64,000 nt of DNA, from NCBI GenBank assembly GCA_024742815.1, contig JANSXX010000016.1:17274-81273 (forward strand), read 5' to 3'. Below, in pieces: positions 62,192 to 64,000 of the stretch. The notes beneath the pieces are model-generated. The model worked only from the letters and a program-made list of their open reading frames with translations. It did not search any database and was not told the origin of the DNA. A program made the position numbers and the translations under genes. This stretch comes from HXMU1420-13 sp024742815 (GTDB lineage Bacteria; Bacteroidota; Rhodothermia; Balneolales; Balneolaceae). Each line of letters begins with the position of its first letter. The stretch's first letter is position 1.

Positions 62192-62503
62192 CTAATCAGC
62201 TCTATAATCAACTACACGCCGTTCGTTTACTACTTTTTTGATAAACTCTACAACTTTCAGATGCTCCGGGTGTTGGGCGTAGGCTTTCAATGCAGCTTCG
62301 TTTTTACAGGTAGTAATTAGTACAACATCGCAGGTCGCATCCTCACGATCATCAAACAAATGTATTCCTGCTTCCGCAGTGTCTAGTTCATCGATTAGAG
62401 CAGGCATTGCTTCGAGTTGTTGTTTCATCAACAGTGCATTTTCGATGCGGTTATTCCCTTCAGCTTGCTCTTTGAGTTTCCACATCACTACGTGTTTGAT
62501 CAT
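62192..62503 (-). CDS. Dabb (stress-responsive A/B barrel) domain protein
   Basis: 103 residues from ATG 62503; the frame extends upstream to 62584 but the family begins at 'MIKHVVMWKLKEQAEG'. Landmarks are the start 'IKHVVMWKLK', 'YAQHPEHLKVVEFIKKVV' and the closing 'RRVVDY', as in ferredoxin-like Dabb proteins, which form dimeric barrels of unknown biochemical role. It sits between convergent blh and the rhodopsin gene, on the rhodopsin strand, after the rhodopsin terminator, so it is probably transcribed separately. Confidence 0.85.
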   Translation of the reverse strand: MIKHVVMWKLKEQAEGNNRIENALLMKQQLEAMPALIDELDTAEAGIHLFDDREDATCDVVLITTCKNEAALKAYAQHPEHLKVVEFIKKVVNERRVVDYRAD

Positions 62504-62616
62504 CTTTTCTAAGGCTAAATTTGATTGATTAATTGATGCAGGATGATATTCAATCCGCAAGAAAAAATAAGGTTCTAATTTCAAAAACTGTGATCTTAGA
62601 ACTCTTTTCTACAAAC

Positions 62617-62649
62617 AAAAAAAGGCGATTAGTTTTCACCAATCGCCTT
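62617..62649 (-). terminator. Rho-independent terminator of rhodopsin gene
   Basis: On the minus strand AAGGCGATT (62641-62649) pairs with AATCGCCTT (62622-62630), 10-nt loop, followed by a run of T. It lies 20 bp after the rhodopsin stop and separates it from the Dabb gene. Confidence 0.9.
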
Positions 62650-62669
62650 CCAAAATATAGTATTAGTTG

Positions 62670-63380
62670 CTACTTCGAACTGTCGGCCGTAGCTACATAA
62701 TAGATCACTAAACCAAATCCGATTTTGTTGATCGCATCTGCCAAGTTATAAATCACATCAATGTTGCCTAATCCGGCAAGTAAGTTTCCTTCCATCGTCA
62801 TATAGCCAATTGGATATACCGACCAGCCTAGCGTAATGAAGATTTTGAGTAAGAACATAGCCTGATGCAAGGCCGGGTTGTCAGAATTTTTAGCAAGTTT
62901 CGCTACACTACCTGCAAATACTTCATACACAATGTAGAGGTAGAAAATGGTAGAAATGGTTCCCCATAGAATAGTTGCTTCCGGCTGAATAGCCTCACCA
63001 ATGTAACCGGTTACCAACATACCTACTGAAGCTGCAATTAAGGCAAATAAAGTTTTTCCTTTCGCTCCATATGGACGGGTTAATAAATAAAACTCCACAC
63101 ACATCAATGGTACAGTAAGTACCCAATCGATGTAACGAAATTCAGTTGGGCTTGATCCCATCGTTAAGTAGTAATCGCGCATATAGTAATAGTGAATGGC
63201 GGCGATACCGGTAATTAAACCGGACACGGTTAAAGAGAGTCGCCATTTTTCAGGTACATTTTGGCGCTCTGCAAAGAAGAATACTGTTGCAGCAAGCATA
63301 GCCATGGTACCAATAAAAAAGGTAAATCCGACTACATCACCAGCTTCAATTTGAGAAGCAAAGAGCAATTGTAAGTTCAT
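62670..63380 (-). CDS. Proteorhodopsin-type light-driven proton pump, DTE motif, antenna-type Gly
   Basis: 236 residues, seven membrane helices. Helix C 'FRYIDWVLTVPLMCVEFYLL' holds Asp85, Thr89 and Glu96, the DTE triad of outward proton pumps. Met93 is at the spectral-tuning position (Leu in green, Gln in blue forms), predicting green absorption. His63 matches the His that shares a proton with the acceptor Asp. The retinal Lys219 and counter-ion Asp215 are in 'LADAINKIGFG'. Gly140 in 'LWGTISTIFY' aligns with Trp138 of bacteriorhodopsin and is the fenestration Gly used by xanthorhodopsin and relatives to contact a carotenoid antenna. Blh and lycopene cyclase in the window supply retinal and carotenoid. 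Confidence 0.95.
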   Translation of the reverse strand: MNLQLLFASQIEAGDVVGFTFFIGTMAMLAATVFFFAERQNVPEKWRLSLTVSGLITGIAAIHYYYMRDYYLTMGSSPTEFRYIDWVLTVPLMCVEFYLLTRPYGAKGKTLFALIAASVGMLVTGYIGEAIQPEATILWGTISTIFYLYIVYEVFAGSVAKLAKNSDNPALHQAMFLLKIFITLGWSVYPIGYMTMEGNLLAGLGNIDVIYNLADAINKIGFGLVIYYVATADSSK

Positions 63381-63652
63381 AGTAGGTCTCGTTTGATTGA
63401 ATGTTTAAGTCATCCTATCAACCTCAACATTTGTATTTCTAGTTCCCATTTTTAAACTAAACCACTGGTATTCTATACTTTACACACTTCTTCATTTTTC
63501 TAATGCGATGGGACACATGGCATTAATGAAAGCGCTTCTTTCAATTTTTTTTGAAAACTAGACTCTCTTCTCTTTTTACACTATCGAAATACGGAACTTT
63601 TTCATTTCGTTACGCTTTATATAATTGATATTATTAACTAAATGAAGAAAAT

Positions 63653-63820
63653 ATGTTTTACTTAGATACGAATACTTTATTACTCATCCTCATTTCGTGC
63701 GTGGCCATAGTGTTTATGGTTGCCTATTTATATACCGCCAAAGAGTTATCAGAATTAAGAGACCAAAGAAACAGAGCCGAGAACAGCGATAATGCTGAGT
63801 ACCTTGGCCAGGTTGGGTGA
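63653..63820 (+). CDS. Small single-pass membrane protein, 55 aa
   Basis: ATG 63653 to TGA 63818-63820. N-terminal membrane helix of about 20 residues ('LLLILISCVAIVFMVAYLY', about residues 9-27) followed by a charged tail ('TAKELSELRDQRN', about 28-40, helical) and a polar end 'GQVG'. No family recognised. It is divergent from the rhodopsin gene with a 272-bp spacer. The codon pattern (hydrophobic helix followed by an amphipathic charged stretch) suggests a real gene. A period-7 repeat begins just after its stop. Confidence 0.55.
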   Translation: MFYLDTNTLLLILISCVAIVFMVAYLYTAKELSELRDQRNRAENSDNAEYLGQVG

Positions 63821-63826
63821 TTTTTG

Positions 63827-63908
63827 GTTAATGGTTAATTGTTAATCGTTATTGGTTATTCGTTGTTGATGCCTAAAAAAGGTTGACGTTTTTAATTAAC
63901 GAATAACC
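63827..63908. repeat. Period-7 GGTTAAT-type repeat with inverted arm
   Basis: Imperfect heptamer run of GGTTAAT/TGTTAAT/CGTTATT type from about 63827 to 63866, and a perfect 11-bp inverted partner: GGTTATTCGTT (63854-63864) with AACGAATAACC (63898-63908). It resembles the tract at 23242-23340 in having inverted heptamer arms. Confidence 0.75.
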
Positions 63909-63999
63909 GTTTCGTTGAGGTTAATTTTGAGAATATTTTAACTGTATAGTCGCCATATGCTCCGTCAGCTTGAGCACGAATAAACTCCTTTGGACTCAA
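63892..63999 (-). CDS. Possible 3' end of a gene running out of the window
   Basis: On the minus strand one frame is open from the window edge (63999) to TAA at 63892-63894, about 35 codons ('PKEFIRAQADGAYGDYTVK' then 'IFSKLTSTKRLFVN'). The composition looks protein-like and the two other frames are closed, but the fragment is short. Its last codons fall in the GGTTATT repeat arm. No family recognised. Confidence 0.35.
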   Translation of the reverse strand: MSPKEFIRAQADGAYGDYTVKIFSKLTSTKRLFVN

Positions 64000-64000
64000 T

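Overview
The window reads as chromosomal DNA of a marine, moderately AT-rich member of the Bacteroidota/Rhodothermota/Balneolota group. The evidence is TonB-dependent receptors with carboxypeptidase-like N-terminal domains paired with DUF4249-type lipoproteins, a FecI/FecR-type regulatory locus, two proteins with type IX secretion C-terminal domains containing 'YPNPFNP', a two-component-regulator-propeller sensor, and a proteorhodopsin-type pump with its retinal-forming enzyme. Balneolaceae-like is my best guess. It is an inference from gene content; no search was run. No prophage, insertion sequence or CRISPR array is visible.

Layout. 0-2.7 kb: two SPFH/band-7 membrane proteins and an M23 peptidase. 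2.7-11.4 kb: ECF sigma factor, lipoprotein, FecR anti-sigma and STN-type TonB receptor, facing a very large propeller/adenylate-cyclase sensor. 11.6-22.8 kb: two receptor/DUF4249 loci, a TPR histidine kinase, tmRNA (ssrA) and a DUF4159 protein. 22.8-32.4 kb: VOC protein, DnaG primase, SucD, a barrel-like protein, glycogen genes glgC/glgA and a NatAB-like ABC exporter. 32.4-43.2 kb: a catalytically dead M1-peptidase homologue, an inositol-monophosphatase-family enzyme, a VIT/vWA type IX cargo protein, an ArgD-type aminotransferase, YceI-type proteins around a porin, and threonine aldolase. 43.2-51.6 kb: nitrilase, lycopene cyclase, flavodoxin, DUF1835, PEGA lipoprotein, RsmE, a BFD-like [2Fe-2S] protein, dCTP deaminase, ADP-ribosylglycohydrolase and pyrophosphatase. 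51.6-64 kb: PPK2, RluA-type synthase, methyltransferase, GAF histidine kinase, RmuC, alpha/beta hydrolase, secreted GH57 enzyme, Blh carotene oxygenase, Dabb protein, rhodopsin and a small membrane protein.

How genes work together. Lycopene cyclase (44 kb), Blh (61 kb) and rhodopsin (63 kb) give the last steps from lycopene to beta-carotene to retinal to a light-driven proton pump. The pump has a DTE motif, a green-tuning Met and a Gly at the carotenoid-antenna fenestration position, so carotenoid may serve both as retinal precursor and antenna. GlgA/GlgC and the GH57 enzyme (with a perfect LacI-type palindrome just before its start codon) concern alpha-glucan storage and use. Pyrophosphatase and PPK2 are convergent neighbours in phosphate energy metabolism.

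The most unusual features are: (1) the antenna-type rhodopsin signature; (2) a 14-repeat propeller receptor fused to a class III cyclase that lacks the transition-state Asn; (3) an M1 peptidase homologue whose HEXXH has become RNLIK; and (4) five intergenic loci carrying different tandem 7-bp repeats, several with inverted partner arms, one being ten perfect copies in front of ppk2.
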